Of a stretch of 64,000 nt of DNA, positions 8,812-16,825 are shown piece after piece; position 1 is the first letter of the stretch, and every line of letters starts with the position of its first letter. Where the stretch lies: NCBI GenBank assembly GCA_017522185.1, contig JAFWZZ010000030.1, positions 16,375 through 80,374 on the forward strand, in the 5' to 3' direction. Both the position numbers and the translations under genes were made by a program. The DNA is from Bacillota bacterium. Lineage in GTDB: Bacteria; Bacillota; Clostridia; Peptostreptococcales; Anaerovoracaceae. The notes below the pieces were generated by a model, which was not told where the DNA came from, did not search any database, and worked only from the letters and a program-made list of their open reading frames with translations.

Positions 8812-8993
8812 CAATCTTATGTTCCGTTTTCTCGCATTTTTGTGACGGGAAGCGGCTAAGAGGGAAGCAGGTGAAAGTCCTGCGCGGTCCCGCCACTGTA
8901 ATGGGGGAGCCTGATCCGGATGCCACTGCGGCTGCTGCCGTGGGAAGGCGGATGAGGCGGAGAACCCGGAGCCAGGAGACCTGCATAAGATTT
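8812..8993 (+). promoter_or_regulatory. Cobalamin (B12) riboswitch 2
   Basis: The typical series is present: TAAGAGGGAAGCAGGTGAAA, TCCTGCGCGGTCCCGCCACT, GGGAAGGC and B12 box AGCCAGGAGACCTGC (8970-8984). AATCTTATG (8813-8821) is perfectly complementary to CATAAGATT directly after the B12 box and gives P1. A strong terminator follows, then the TIM-barrel gene. The aptamer is closer to consensus than riboswitch 1. Confidence 0.95.
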
Positions 8994-9046
8994 ACGTCCA
9001 ACCTTCCGGCGGAGAACCGGAAAGCGGCACAAAAAAACATAACAGC

Positions 9047-9084
9047 AAATACGGGCTGTGGGTCATCCACAGCCCTTCGTATTT
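9047..9084 (+). terminator. Terminator controlled by cobalamin riboswitch 2
   Basis: AAATACGGGCTGTGG pairs with CCACAGCCC-TTC-GTATTT, followed by a short T-run. A second hairpin, GAGGCAGG/CCTGCCTC (9135-9159), lacks a T-run and sits just before the ribosome site of the next gene. Confidence 0.85.
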
Positions 9085-9184
9085 TGAATTGTATTTTGGG
9101 AACGGATGACCGGGCTTTTCATTCTTTTTTACATGAGGCAGGCTTCGTCACCCTGCCTCAATTACATTTTAGGAGTAATCGACT

Positions 9185-9946
9185 ATGGATAAGAGTAAGA
9201 TTTATATCGCTACATTTTCAGAACACGCGGCGGAAACCGCGGCGAAATACGGTGTCAACCTGGAGCTGAACGACACCTGCATTTCCATGAGACTGGACCC
9301 GGAACATATGGACGTGACCCTGCGCTCCATGGAAAAGGAACTGACAAAGGCAGGCTCCCGCAATGCCATCGTGCACGGACCTTTCACGGAAATCATCCCG
9401 TCTGCCATCGACCACCGTGCTGTAGAATTCGGTCTGCAGCGCCTGCAGGAAGCCTATGAGGCGACCGCTGCCATGGGACTGAACCGCATGGTGGTGCATA
9501 CAGGATATATTCCGCTGATGTATCACAAGAGCTGGCACCTGGAAAAATCCATCGAATTCTGGAATCGTTTCATGGAAGGCAAGCCGGCAGATTTTCAGCT
9601 GTATATCGAGAACGTCTTTGATGATGAGCCGCTGATGATGAAGGATCTGATCGACGGCCTGGACGATCCCCGTGTCCGCATGTGTCTGGATGTGGGACAT
9701 GCCCATGTGGTGACCGTGCCGGAGTACGATGTATACCAGTGGATTGAAGTGCTGGGCAGACGCATCGGCCACTTTCACCTCCACAACAACGACGGAACTG
9801 CCGACACACACCAGAGTATGGAAGACGGCACGCTGGATATGGTCCGCGTACTGGCTGCCATCAAAGAGCACTGCGATGATGATGTGACCTTCACCATCGA
9901 GAGCCGCAAGAGCGAAGAAAACGTGATTTGGATGCTGGAACACTAG
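9185..9946 (+). CDS. Xylose-isomerase-like TIM-barrel protein, candidate cobamide-remodelling hydrolase CbiR
   Basis: 253 residues, one AP-endonuclease-2/xylose-isomerase-like TIM barrel. Metal-ligand motifs of the superfamily are present: E142 (YIENVF), D169 and H172 (CLDVGHAH), H198/H200 (HFHLHNNDG) and E239 (TIES), plus H64 and H105. AGGAG lies 7-12 bases before the ATG. The gene follows a cobalamin riboswitch and terminator, so it is expressed when cobamide is scarce. CbiR of Akkermansia muciniphila belongs to this superfamily and removes the lower-ligand part of cobamides so the corrinoid can be rebuilt. Location next to a B12 uptake operon makes CbiR the best guess; another sugar-phosphate isomerase/epimerase activity is possible. 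Family assignment is firm, function inferred. Confidence 0.75.
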   Translation: MDKSKIYIATFSEHAAETAAKYGVNLELNDTCISMRLDPEHMDVTLRSMEKELTKAGSRNAIVHGPFTEIIPSAIDHRAVEFGLQRLQEAYEATAAMGLNRMVVHTGYIPLMYHKSWHLEKSIEFWNRFMEGKPADFQLYIENVFDDEPLMMKDLIDGLDDPRVRMCLDVGHAHVVTVPEYDVYQWIEVLGRRIGHFHLHNNDGTADTHQSMEDGTLDMVRVLAAIKEHCDDDVTFTIESRKSEENVIWMLEH

Positions 9947-9961
9947 AAGGAGAAATTCACT

Positions 9962-10150
9962 ATGGCAAAGAAAGAAGAACGTTTTGTTATGATTCATGAA
10001 GAGGGAAAAGGCTTGAAACTGGAAGGCATTCGCTGCCTGTTTGTGGATAAAGAGACCGGTGTAACCTATTTAGGATGGCATTCTGGATATGGTAGTAGTA
10101 TAACACCTCTAATCGATGCAGATGGGAAACCGGTAATTACAAAACTATAG
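9962..10150 (+). CDS. Small DUF6440-like protein
   Basis: 62 residues with the pattern of the DUF6440 family: ERFVMIHEEG, IRCLFVDKETGVTYLGW and ITPLIDADGKPV. No signal peptide or membrane segment. AAGGAGA precedes the ATG, and the gene follows the TIM-barrel gene by 15 bases before a shared terminator, so it is probably co-transcribed from the cobalamin-controlled promoter. I know of no established function for the family, and its link with cobamide metabolism may be incidental. Confidence 0.8.
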   Translation: MAKKEERFVMIHEEGKGLKLEGIRCLFVDKETGVTYLGWHSGYGSSITPLIDADGKPVITKL

Positions 10151-10154
10151 GAAG

Positions 10155-10185
10155 AAAACGTGTGGAACGATGGACCACACGTTTT
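10155..10185. terminator. Bidirectional terminator
   Basis: AAAACGTGTGG and CCACACGTTTT form an 11-bp stem with a 9-base loop. It separates the plus-strand cobalamin transcript from the converging minus-strand XRE regulator gene; the A and T tails serve both strands. Confidence 0.85.
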
Positions 10186-10190
10186 ACTGT

Positions 10191-10817
10191 TTATTGGGAA
10201 TCTTGGTTTTCGATTTGTCGTGTTATGAGAATGACCGCCAGAAGATAAACCGCAAACGTCACACCTTCAAAAACGATGGAACTGTATGGACGGGGATAAA
10301 GACGGACCAGCATTATCATGACCAGTCTGACAGGGAAATACATTCCCAGCCATGCCGAAATCTTATAGAACCTTTTTCGGAATGTCCTGGCAGCTTCGTT
10401 TGCTGCATTTGACCTTTTTCGATAGGCATATTCGAATCCGCCCACCGCGCCGACGAAGGGAAGGAAACTGAGTACGCCCAAAACCTCATTCTGCAGAACA
10501 ATCGTTGACATAAACTGAAGGATGAGAATCATAACTTCAATCATAATCATAAGAACCATGATCTGCTGAAGGCCGGTGCTTGTTGTCTCTCTGACCTTTG
10601 GCAGATCGTTGTCACTTTCATATTCATCATGGAGAAGGTAGTCTGTAGTGACCCCGAACAGTTTGCTCAGCTGAAGAATATTTGCAGCATCCGGCTGTGC
10701 CGCAGCGCCCTCCCAGCGGGAAACGGCCTGGCGGGATACGCCCAGCTTCTCGGCCAAATCTTCCTGGGACCAGCCATTGGCTTTTCTGAGCTGCAGGATT
10801 TTATCTGATAGTCTCAT
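10191..10817 (-). CDS. XRE-family regulator with membrane-spanning C-terminal half
   Basis: 208 residues. An N-terminal Cro/C1-type helix-turn-helix (LRKANGWSQEDLAEKLGV, SRQAVSRWEG) is followed by about three to four hydrophobic segments (from residue 78 on), so the DNA-binding domain is tethered to the membrane. The start is placed at the ATG preceded by AAAGGAGGTTTCGTT; the open frame extends upstream without a ribosome site. This architecture is common in Clostridia, often beside a transporter it controls, but its nearest neighbours here are the cobamide module and a repeat array. Target genes are unknown; autoregulation is likely for the type. Confidence 0.85.
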   Translation of the reverse strand: MRLSDKILQLRKANGWSQEDLAEKLGVSRQAVSRWEGAAAQPDAANILQLSKLFGVTTDYLLHDEYESDNDLPKVRETTSTGLQQIMVLMIMIEVMILILQFMSTIVLQNEVLGVLSFLPFVGAVGGFEYAYRKRSNAANEAARTFRKRFYKISAWLGMYFPVRLVMIMLVRLYPRPYSSIVFEGVTFAVYLLAVILITRQIENQDSQ

Positions 10818-10955
10818 AACGAAACCTCCTTTACCTTTGGTGACTTCATTGTAACAAAAATCCCATGTGGATGCTACCACCCCGGCTTTACATTTCCGCA
10901 ACATGAGGTTGCATTACAGAGACATTGGGCTCTGGGAAGGTGTTTCTTGCTTCAG

Positions 10956-11256
10956 GTTTTCTTTTTGTCCAGAAAGGTTTTCCATGGAAAAGCATTATGG
11001 TTATTTTGAAAACACTTCCCTTGCAAATCGTCAAAAGTTTTACTTTTAGCTCTATAGGTTTTCTATAGAAAACCTATAGAGCTGTTTTGAAAACTTCGCC
11101 ATTGAAATACGTATGGAGTTTTCTTTTTATCTCAAGAAGTTTTCTATGGAAAACTTTTCGAGTTGACATGAAAACTTTTGATGTCCCCGCAGCCTGAAGT
11201 TTTCTAATTCGTCATAATAGTTTTCTGTGGAAAACATTTTCATGTAAAATGAAAAC
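10956..11256. repeat. Array 1: four 81-bp mirror-symmetric units of GTTTTC/GAAAAC
   Basis: Four palindromes of the form GTTTTC-4 bases-GAAAAC are centred at 10984.5, 11065.5, 11146.5 and 11227.5, exactly 81 bp apart. Each is flanked by an outer GTTTTC 21 bp to its left and an outer GAAAAC 21 bp to its right. One unit is therefore GTTTTC, 15 bases, GTTTTC, 4 bases, GAAAAC, 15 bases, GAAAAC. One outer copy reads GTTTTA and one inner copy ends GAAAAG. The 15-base arms differ between units but are partly complementary within a unit; in unit 2 a perfect 36-bp palindrome spans 11048-11083. The gap between the XRE gene and pcrA holds no convincing coding frame. Function unknown. Confidence 0.9.
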
Positions 11257-11378
11257 TGCACCTATAAGAGAGGTCTTATTCCTACCCAAATCCCAATTTA
11301 CCACTCCTCGCTATGGAACACCCCTCGAAAATATGATAAAATTAAAGAGTTAGAGATTAATCGAAAAGGAGAACATAC

Positions 11379-13598
11379 ATGAGCTTAGATAGATTAAACG
11401 ACAAACAGCGTCAGGCGGCCATGCATATAGAAGGCCCTCTGCTGATTCTGGCAGGTGCCGGATCCGGTAAGACCAGCACCATGACAGAGCGTATCGCATA
11501 TATGATTGATCAGGGCATCAGCCCGTACAACATCCTGGCTGTGACCTTTACTAATAAGGCAGCCAAGGAAATGAAAAACAGGGTAGAAGACCTGGTTGGC
11601 TACATCGACGACATGTGGATTATGACCTTCCACTCCATGTGCCTGCGCATCCTGCGCTACCACTGCGAGCTGATCGGTTACAAGTCCAACTTCGTCATCT
11701 ACGACGGCACAGACCAGAAGACCCTGGTGAAGAACATCCTGAAGGAAAACAATATCAATGAGAAGGAGTTCAACCCGGCTTATATTCTGTCCATCATCAG
11801 CAATTACAAGGAAAAATCCATGGGCGCCGAGGAATATAAGCGCCACGTGGAAGAAAACTATAAGACGAAGATTATCTACGGCGTCTTCAAGGCTTACGAC
11901 GAGACCCTGAAGAAGAACAACGCCATGGACTTTGATGACCTGCTGCTCAACACGGTGAAGCTGTTCGAGGCGGACGAGGCGACGCTGCTGAAATATCAGA
12001 ACCGTTTCCGCTACATCATGGTGGACGAGTACCAGGATACGAACCACATTCAGTACAAGCTGATCAAAATGCTGGCCGACGCCCATCACAACCTTTGTGT
12101 AGTAGGCGATGACGACCAGTGCATCTACCAGTGGAGAGGTGCTGACATCCGCAACATCCTGGACTTCGAGAAGGATTTTCCGGAGACAAAGGTGGTCAAA
12201 CTGGAACAGAATTACCGTTCCGTCGGCAACATCCTGGCGGCTGCCCACTCCGTCATCGAGAACAACAAAGGCCGCAAAGGCAAGAAACTTTGGACAAACA
12301 AAGAGGACGGCGAGAAAATCAAGTACTACCGTGCCGATACGGAGAAGGACGAGGCCCGCTTCGTGGCCCAGGAAATCGTGCTGAAGAAGAACAAGGACAG
12401 GAAGTACAGCGATTTTGCCATCCTGTACAGAACCAACGCCCAGTCCAGACATTTTGAAGAGGCGCTGACCCGACGCGATATTCCGTACCGCGTGCTTTCC
12501 GGCCTCCGTTATTACGACAGAAAAGAAATCAAAGACGTCATGGCCTACATGCGTCTGGTGGTAAATCCATACGATGACCTGTCTCTGAAGAGGGTCATCA
12601 ACGAGCCGAAGCGCGGCATGGGTGACAAATCCGTTGCCAAGGTAGAGGCTTTCGCAAAGGTAAGGGGAGAAAGCCTGCTGCAGGCACTCTCAAATGATGA
12701 AGTGCTGGACACTCTGCCGAACAAGGCTTACCAGGGCGTCAAGGCCATGGTGGACTGCATCAATAACTGCCGGTCTGAAAAGGACAACCTGCGTGTGTCC
12801 GATATCTACGACCAGCTGCTGGTTCACACCGGATACATGAAAGCCCTGGAAGATGCCAATACTGTAGAGGCAGAAGGCCGCATTGAAAACCTGATGGAAT
12901 TCAAATCGGTTATTTACGATTACGAGGAACAGGCCAGAGAAAACAATGAGGAGCCGACTATCGAAGGCTTCATGGAAAAGGTTACCCTCATGGCAGAAGT
13001 GGACAACCACGACGAAACCCAGGACGCGGTGGTACTGATGACTATGCACAGTGCAAAGGGTCTGGAGTTCCCTGTGGTATTCCTGCCGGGCCTGGAAGAC
13101 GGACTCTTCCCGGGCCACAAAGCCTTTGACAGTCCTTCCGGCATGGAAGAGGAGCGACGTCTCTGCTACGTAGGCATGACCCGCGCCAAGGAGATTCTGA
13201 TTCTGACTAGCGCGTCCATGAGAACCCTTTACGGCAGAACCGATTACACCAGAGAGTCCCAGTTTCTCCGGGAGGTGGACAAGCACCTGCTGGACGGCGA
13301 TGCTGTCTACGAGCGCAAGGGTTATGACGATCATCTAGGCGTGGACACCGGCCTCTTTGACGGCTTCCGCGATCCGGCGCCGGCAAAGCCTTACGACACT
13401 CTCCGCTATGCAAAGGCGGCAACAAAGGCCAACGCATCGCTGGTCGACGATGGTTTTGATATAGGTGACAAGCTAAAACATCCGAAGTTCGGCGAGGGTC
13501 TGCTCATCGAACAGGATGCCAAGACCATGTCTGTCATGTTCGACAGCGTGGGGATGAAGAAGCTGGCAAAAGGTTTCGTCAAGCTGACGAAAATTTAG
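11379..13598 (+). CDS. pcrA: ATP-dependent 3'-5' DNA helicase PcrA/UvrD
   Basis: 739 residues, the usual PcrA length. Superfamily 1 motifs are present: Q-motif region LNDKQRQA, Walker A GAGSGKT (26-32), TFTNKAAKEM, Walker B MVDEYQDTN, GDDDQCIYQWRGA, EQNYRS, and in the second domain VVLMTMHSAKGLEFP and RRLCYVGMTRA. The last 40 residues (DIGDKLKHPKFGEG) form the C-terminal domain that interacts with RNA polymerase in PcrA. AAAGGAG precedes the ATG. It acts in nucleotide-excision repair and in clearing replication-transcription conflicts. ligA starts 9 bases downstream, the common pcrA-ligA pairing in Firmicutes. No SOS-like box was seen upstream. Confidence 0.97.
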   Translation: MSLDRLNDKQRQAAMHIEGPLLILAGAGSGKTSTMTERIAYMIDQGISPYNILAVTFTNKAAKEMKNRVEDLVGYIDDMWIMTFHSMCLRILRYHCELIGYKSNFVIYDGTDQKTLVKNILKENNINEKEFNPAYILSIISNYKEKSMGAEEYKRHVEENYKTKIIYGVFKAYDETLKKNNAMDFDDLLLNTVKLFEADEATLLKYQNRFRYIMVDEYQDTNHIQYKLIKMLADAHHNLCVVGDDDQCIYQWRGADIRNILDFEKDFPETKVVKLEQNYRSVGNILAAAHSVIENNKGRKGKKLWTNKEDGEKIKYYRADTEKDEARFVAQEIVLKKNKDRKYSDFAILYRTNAQSRHFEEALTRRDIPYRVLSGLRYYDRKEIKDVMAYMRLVVNPYDDLSLKRVINEPKRGMGDKSVAKVEAFAKVRGESLLQALSNDEVLDTLPNKAYQGVKAMVDCINNCRSEKDNLRVSDIYDQLLVHTGYMKALEDANTVEAEGRIENLMEFKSVIYDYEEQARENNEEPTIEGFMEKVTLMAEVDNHDETQDAVVLMTMHSAKGLEFPVVFLPGLEDGLFPGHKAFDSPSGMEEERRLCYVGMTRAKEILILTSASMRTLYGRTDYTRESQFLREVDKHLLDGDAVYERKGYDDHLGVDTGLFDGFRDPAPAKPYDTLRYAKAATKANASLVDDGFDIGDKLKHPKFGEGLLIEQDAKTMSVMFDSVGMKKLAKGFVKLTKI

Positions 13599-13607
13599 GA
13601 GAACAGA

Positions 13608-15590
13608 ATGGAAAACATGGAAATAATCAAAGCGCAGATGCGCGAGAAAATAGAAATCCTGAGCAAGGCCGCCAAGGCCTATTACCAGGACGCAGAGGAA
13701 ATCATGTCCAACTTTGAGTACGATAAACTCTATGACGAGCTGGAAAGCCTCGAGAAGGAAACCGGCGTAATCCTGGCAGGCAGCCCGACCCAGCAGGTGG
13801 GTTACGAAGTGCTGTCGGAACTGCCCAAGGAGGCCCATCCAAGCCGTATGCTGTCTCTGGACAAGACCAAAGACAGAGATGCCTTAGCTGGATGGCTCAA
13901 CGGTCAGAAAGGGATTTTGTCCTGGAAGCTGGACGGTCTGACCATCGTGCTGACTTATGAAGAGGGGCAGCTGACAAAGGCATTGACCCGCGGCAACGGT
14001 GATGTGGGAGAAGTCATCACCAACAACGCAAAGGTATTCGCTAACCTGCCGCTGGAAATCCCACACAAGGGCAGACTGGTACTTCGCGGGGAGGCGGTCA
14101 TCCGCTACAGCGATTTTGAGAAGATCAACGCGTCTATTCCTGATGCAGATGCCAAATACAAGAATCCGAGAAACCTGTGCAGCGGCTCCGTACGCCAGCT
14201 GAACAACGAGATTACAGCCCAGAGAAACGTCAATTTCTTTGCCTTCTCCTTAGTGGAAGCGGAAGGTGTGGATTTTGATAACAGCCGTGAAAACCAGCTG
14301 AAATGGCTGGCAGGCCAGGGCTTTGACGTGGTAGAATACCGGATGGTGGAACCGGCAACCATTGTGGAAGCCGTAGGCAGCTTTGAGAAAGAAGTAGAAA
14401 CCAACGATCTGCCGTCTGACGGACTCGTATTGGTATTAGACGATATTGCATACAGCAAGGGCCTGGGAACCACAGCCAAGTTCCCAAGAGATGCCATCGC
14501 CTTCAAGTGGAGGGACCAGATTGCGGAAACCACTCTGCAGGAGATTGAGTGGAGCGCATCCAGAACCGGACTCATTAATCCGGTTGCCATCTTTGCGCCG
14601 GTGGAACTGGAAGGTACGACGGTAAGCCGTGCGTCCGTTCACAACATCAGCGTGATGCAGGACCTGAAGCTTGGCATCGGCGACACGATTACTGTGTATA
14701 AGGCCAACATGATCATCCCGCAGATTGCGGAGAACCTGACCGGCACAGGTAACGTGGAGATTCCGAAGACATGCCCTGTCTGCGGCGGAGACACAGAGAT
14801 CAAAGACGACAGCGGCATCAAGACCCTCTACTGCACCAACCCGGACTGCCTGGCGAAGCAGATCAAGCGTTTTGCACTCTTTGTTTCCCGTGATGCCATG
14901 AACATGGACGGTCTGTCTGAGGCAACCATCGAGAAGTTCATCGCGGAAGGGCTGATCAAAAACCTGGCGGACCTGTTCCACATGGAGCAGCATCAGGAGA
15001 CTATCGTCAACATGGAAGGCTTTGGACAGAAGTCCTTTGATAACCTGATTGCATCGGTCAACAAGGCGAGAGAGACCACGCCGGAGAGACTGCTCTACGC
15101 GCTGGGAATCCCGGGCATCGGTGTTGCCAACGCCAAGGTCATCTCCAAGGCCTGCGGACGCAAGTGGGAAACCATCATGAATCTGACCCGGGAACAGCTG
15201 CTGGAAATCGACGGCATCGGTGACATCATGGCAGATGCATACGTGAACTTCTTTGCCGACGAAATCAAGCGCCGTGAGGCTGAGGCCGTTGCGGCAGAAG
15301 TGCGGCTTGACGAGGAGATGGAAGAAACGGCTGACTTTTTCGGCGGCCTGACCTTTGTCATCACGGGTTCGCTGAACCATTTCGCCAACCGCGACGCCCT
15401 GAAGGAGGCCATCGAGCAGGCAGGCGGCAAAGTTGCCGGTTCTGTGAGCAAAAAGACTAGCTATTTGGTCAATAATGATGTAAACTCTAATTCAGGGAAG
15501 AACAAAAAAGCCAAGGAGCTTGGCATCCCGATTATCGATGAAGAGACAATCAAAACATGGTTAGAAACAGGAGTTGTGACACATGCTTAA
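13608..15590 (+). CDS. ligA: NAD-dependent DNA ligase LigA
   Basis: 660 residues with all LigA parts in order: N-terminal Ia region (YYQDAEEIMSNFEYDKLYDEL), adenylation domain with catalytic K107 in SWKLDG, EGEAV-like RGEAV, the OB fold, a four-Cys zinc finger (CPVCGGD and YCTNPDC), helix-hairpin-helix repeats (LGIPGIGVANAK, EIDGIGDIMA) and a C-terminal BRCT domain (FFGGLTFVITGSL). The second active-site residue context is KLDGLT rather than the frequent KxDGLA. It seals nicks in replication and repair using NAD+. Its 3' end overlaps the next gene by 8 bases, indicating coupling. Confidence 0.97.
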   Translation: MENMEIIKAQMREKIEILSKAAKAYYQDAEEIMSNFEYDKLYDELESLEKETGVILAGSPTQQVGYEVLSELPKEAHPSRMLSLDKTKDRDALAGWLNGQKGILSWKLDGLTIVLTYEEGQLTKALTRGNGDVGEVITNNAKVFANLPLEIPHKGRLVLRGEAVIRYSDFEKINASIPDADAKYKNPRNLCSGSVRQLNNEITAQRNVNFFAFSLVEAEGVDFDNSRENQLKWLAGQGFDVVEYRMVEPATIVEAVGSFEKEVETNDLPSDGLVLVLDDIAYSKGLGTTAKFPRDAIAFKWRDQIAETTLQEIEWSASRTGLINPVAIFAPVELEGTTVSRASVHNISVMQDLKLGIGDTITVYKANMIIPQIAENLTGTGNVEIPKTCPVCGGDTEIKDDSGIKTLYCTNPDCLAKQIKRFALFVSRDAMNMDGLSEATIEKFIAEGLIKNLADLFHMEQHQETIVNMEGFGQKSFDNLIASVNKARETTPERLLYALGIPGIGVANAKVISKACGRKWETIMNLTREQLLEIDGIGDIMADAYVNFFADEIKRREAEAVAAEVRLDEEMEETADFFGGLTFVITGSLNHFANRDALKEAIEQAGGKVAGSVSKKTSYLVNNDVNSNSGKNKKAKELGIPIIDEETIKTWLETGVVTHA

Positions 15591-16578
15591 GATAGGAAAA
15601 CTGGACAGCGAAGTGCTGCAGAGAATTGTTATCGACAAGATCAGCTACAGACGTCCGGAAGTAAAAACAAGAGCAGGCGTAGGAGAAGACTGTGCGGTCA
15701 TCGACTACGGCGAATATGAATGCGTCATTTCCACAGACCCGATTACGGCCTCTGTCAATGACATCGGCAGACTTGCCATTCATATTTCCTGCAACGACAT
15801 CGCCAGCAACGGCATCGAGCCCCTGGGCATTACCCTGGCGGTACTGCTGCCAGACGGCACGACGAGAGAAGATGTAAAGAATATTATGGCCCAGGCAGGG
15901 GAAGCTGCCGAAGCCATCGGTGTGGAAATCATCGGCGGACATACAGAGGTAACCCCTGCGGTCAATCAGCCGGTTATCGTATCCACGGCCTTCGGCAGAG
16001 GCGTTGCGGGAGAATCCGCACCGTCTACTCAGATGCAGCCGGGTGACTGGATCCTCATGACAAAGTCTGCAGGACTGGAAGGCACCGGCATTATCGCCAG
16101 CGACAAGGCGTCAGAACTGGAAGGCATCCTGACGGAAGAGGAAATGAACCATGCGAAGGAGCTGCTTAATCAGGTCAGCGTAGTCAAAGAGGGCATCGCT
16201 GCCGGCAAAGTCGGTACCTCCGGTATGCACGATGTGACCGAAGGCGGTATCCTGGGAGCCGTGTGGGAGCTTTGTCATCTGGAAGGCATGGGATGCGAAG
16301 TCTGGGAAGACCAGGTTGCCATCGACCCTGTAACGGTGAAGATTGCGGCACATTACGGCATCGATCCGCTGAGACTGATCTCCAGCGGCAGCATGATTAT
16401 CATGGCTTCCGACGAGAGAAAGGACGCTATCGTCAAAGCCGTTGAAGCGGAAGGTATTTCCATCAGCTGCATCGGCAGAATCCGCCCGGCCGAAGAAGGT
16501 GTGATAATCAAGAGAATCAGTGGGGAAACCTGCGAAATTACACCGCCGGAAGCAGACGAACTGTACAAGGTGGTATAA
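15583..16578 (+). CDS. AIR synthase-related (HypE-like) protein
   Basis: 331 residues of the PurM/AIR synthase-related fold: VGEDCAVIDYG (nucleotide-binding N-terminal region), STDPITA, IHISCNDIASNGIEP, EIIGGHTEVT, and the C-terminal half GMHDVTEGGILGAVWEL and LISSGSMIIMAS. HypE makes the cyanide ligand of NiFe hydrogenases, but this protein lacks an obvious C-terminal PRxC-type tail (it ends DELYKVV) and no hyp genes are near. It is better seen as one of the HypE-like paralogues of unknown substrate widespread in Clostridia. It overlaps ligA by 8 bases and is last in the pcrA-ligA operon. Confidence 0.85.
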   Translation: MLKIGKLDSEVLQRIVIDKISYRRPEVKTRAGVGEDCAVIDYGEYECVISTDPITASVNDIGRLAIHISCNDIASNGIEPLGITLAVLLPDGTTREDVKNIMAQAGEAAEAIGVEIIGGHTEVTPAVNQPVIVSTAFGRGVAGESAPSTQMQPGDWILMTKSAGLEGTGIIASDKASELEGILTEEEMNHAKELLNQVSVVKEGIAAGKVGTSGMHDVTEGGILGAVWELCHLEGMGCEVWEDQVAIDPVTVKIAAHYGIDPLRLISSGSMIIMASDERKDAIVKAVEAEGISISCIGRIRPAEEGVIIKRISGETCEITPPEADELYKVV

Positions 16579-16586
16579 GAAATTCG

Positions 16587-16615
16587 TTGACATTGTCGGC
16601 GAAAATCAGTATAAT
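16587..16615 (+). promoter_or_regulatory. Consensus sigma-A promoter of the SRP RNA
   Basis: TTGACA, 17 bases, TATAAT: a perfect consensus promoter, as expected for an abundant stable RNA. The start is predicted about 13 bases before the RNA terminal stem. Confidence 0.92.
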
Positions 16616-16634
16616 ATTATGGTATGAAAACTTC

Positions 16635-16793
16635 AAACTGCCCTTATATAGCTCCGCCTGGTATGGTTTGGGTCCTGCGCAATGAGATGCCGTGAACCTT
16701 GTCAGGTCCGGAAGGAAGCAGCAATAAGCGGATTTTCTCATGTGCCGCAGATTAGCCTTCTCCAACGCCTGCGGAGCTGTATAAGGGCAGTTT
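16635..16793 (+). ncRNA. ffs: Signal recognition particle RNA (small bacterial type)
   Basis: The apical SRP domain is unmistakable: CCGTGAACCTTGTCAGGTCC, then GGAAGGAAGCAGCAATAAGC. The arms pair over a long distance: AAACTGCCCTTATA and GCTCCGC on the left match GCGGAGC, TATAAGGGCAGTTT on the right. The outer helix with its T-run (TTTTATTTTT) probably also terminates transcription, so the mature end may lie further inside. There is no room for the Alu domain of the longer Bacillus RNA. It lies immediately upstream of dnaX, the usual position in Clostridia. With Ffh it targets nascent membrane and exported proteins. Confidence 0.95.
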
Positions 16794-16825
16794 TATTTTT
16801 AACAGAAAAACAGGAAGGAGCAGCC

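Noticed and set aside
10867-11049. 60-codon frame overlapping the XRE leader and array 1
   Set aside because: No ribosome site; it runs across the divergent promoter region and ends within the array.
10956-11256. Array 1 read as a CRISPR array
   Set aside because: Only 5-6 bp words are conserved, placed in mirror order every 81 bp; there is no 25-40 bp direct repeat, no unique spacers of equal length and no cas gene. The same applies to array 2 at 31502-31800.
11394-12452. 352-codon minus-strand frame opposite pcrA
   Set aside because: Antisense shadow of a clear helicase gene, with low-complexity Val/His/Leu-rich translation and no ribosome site.
15583-16578. Naming the AIR synthase-like gene hypE
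   Set aside because: The usual HypE C-terminal Cys tail is absent and there are no hydrogenase maturation genes nearby.
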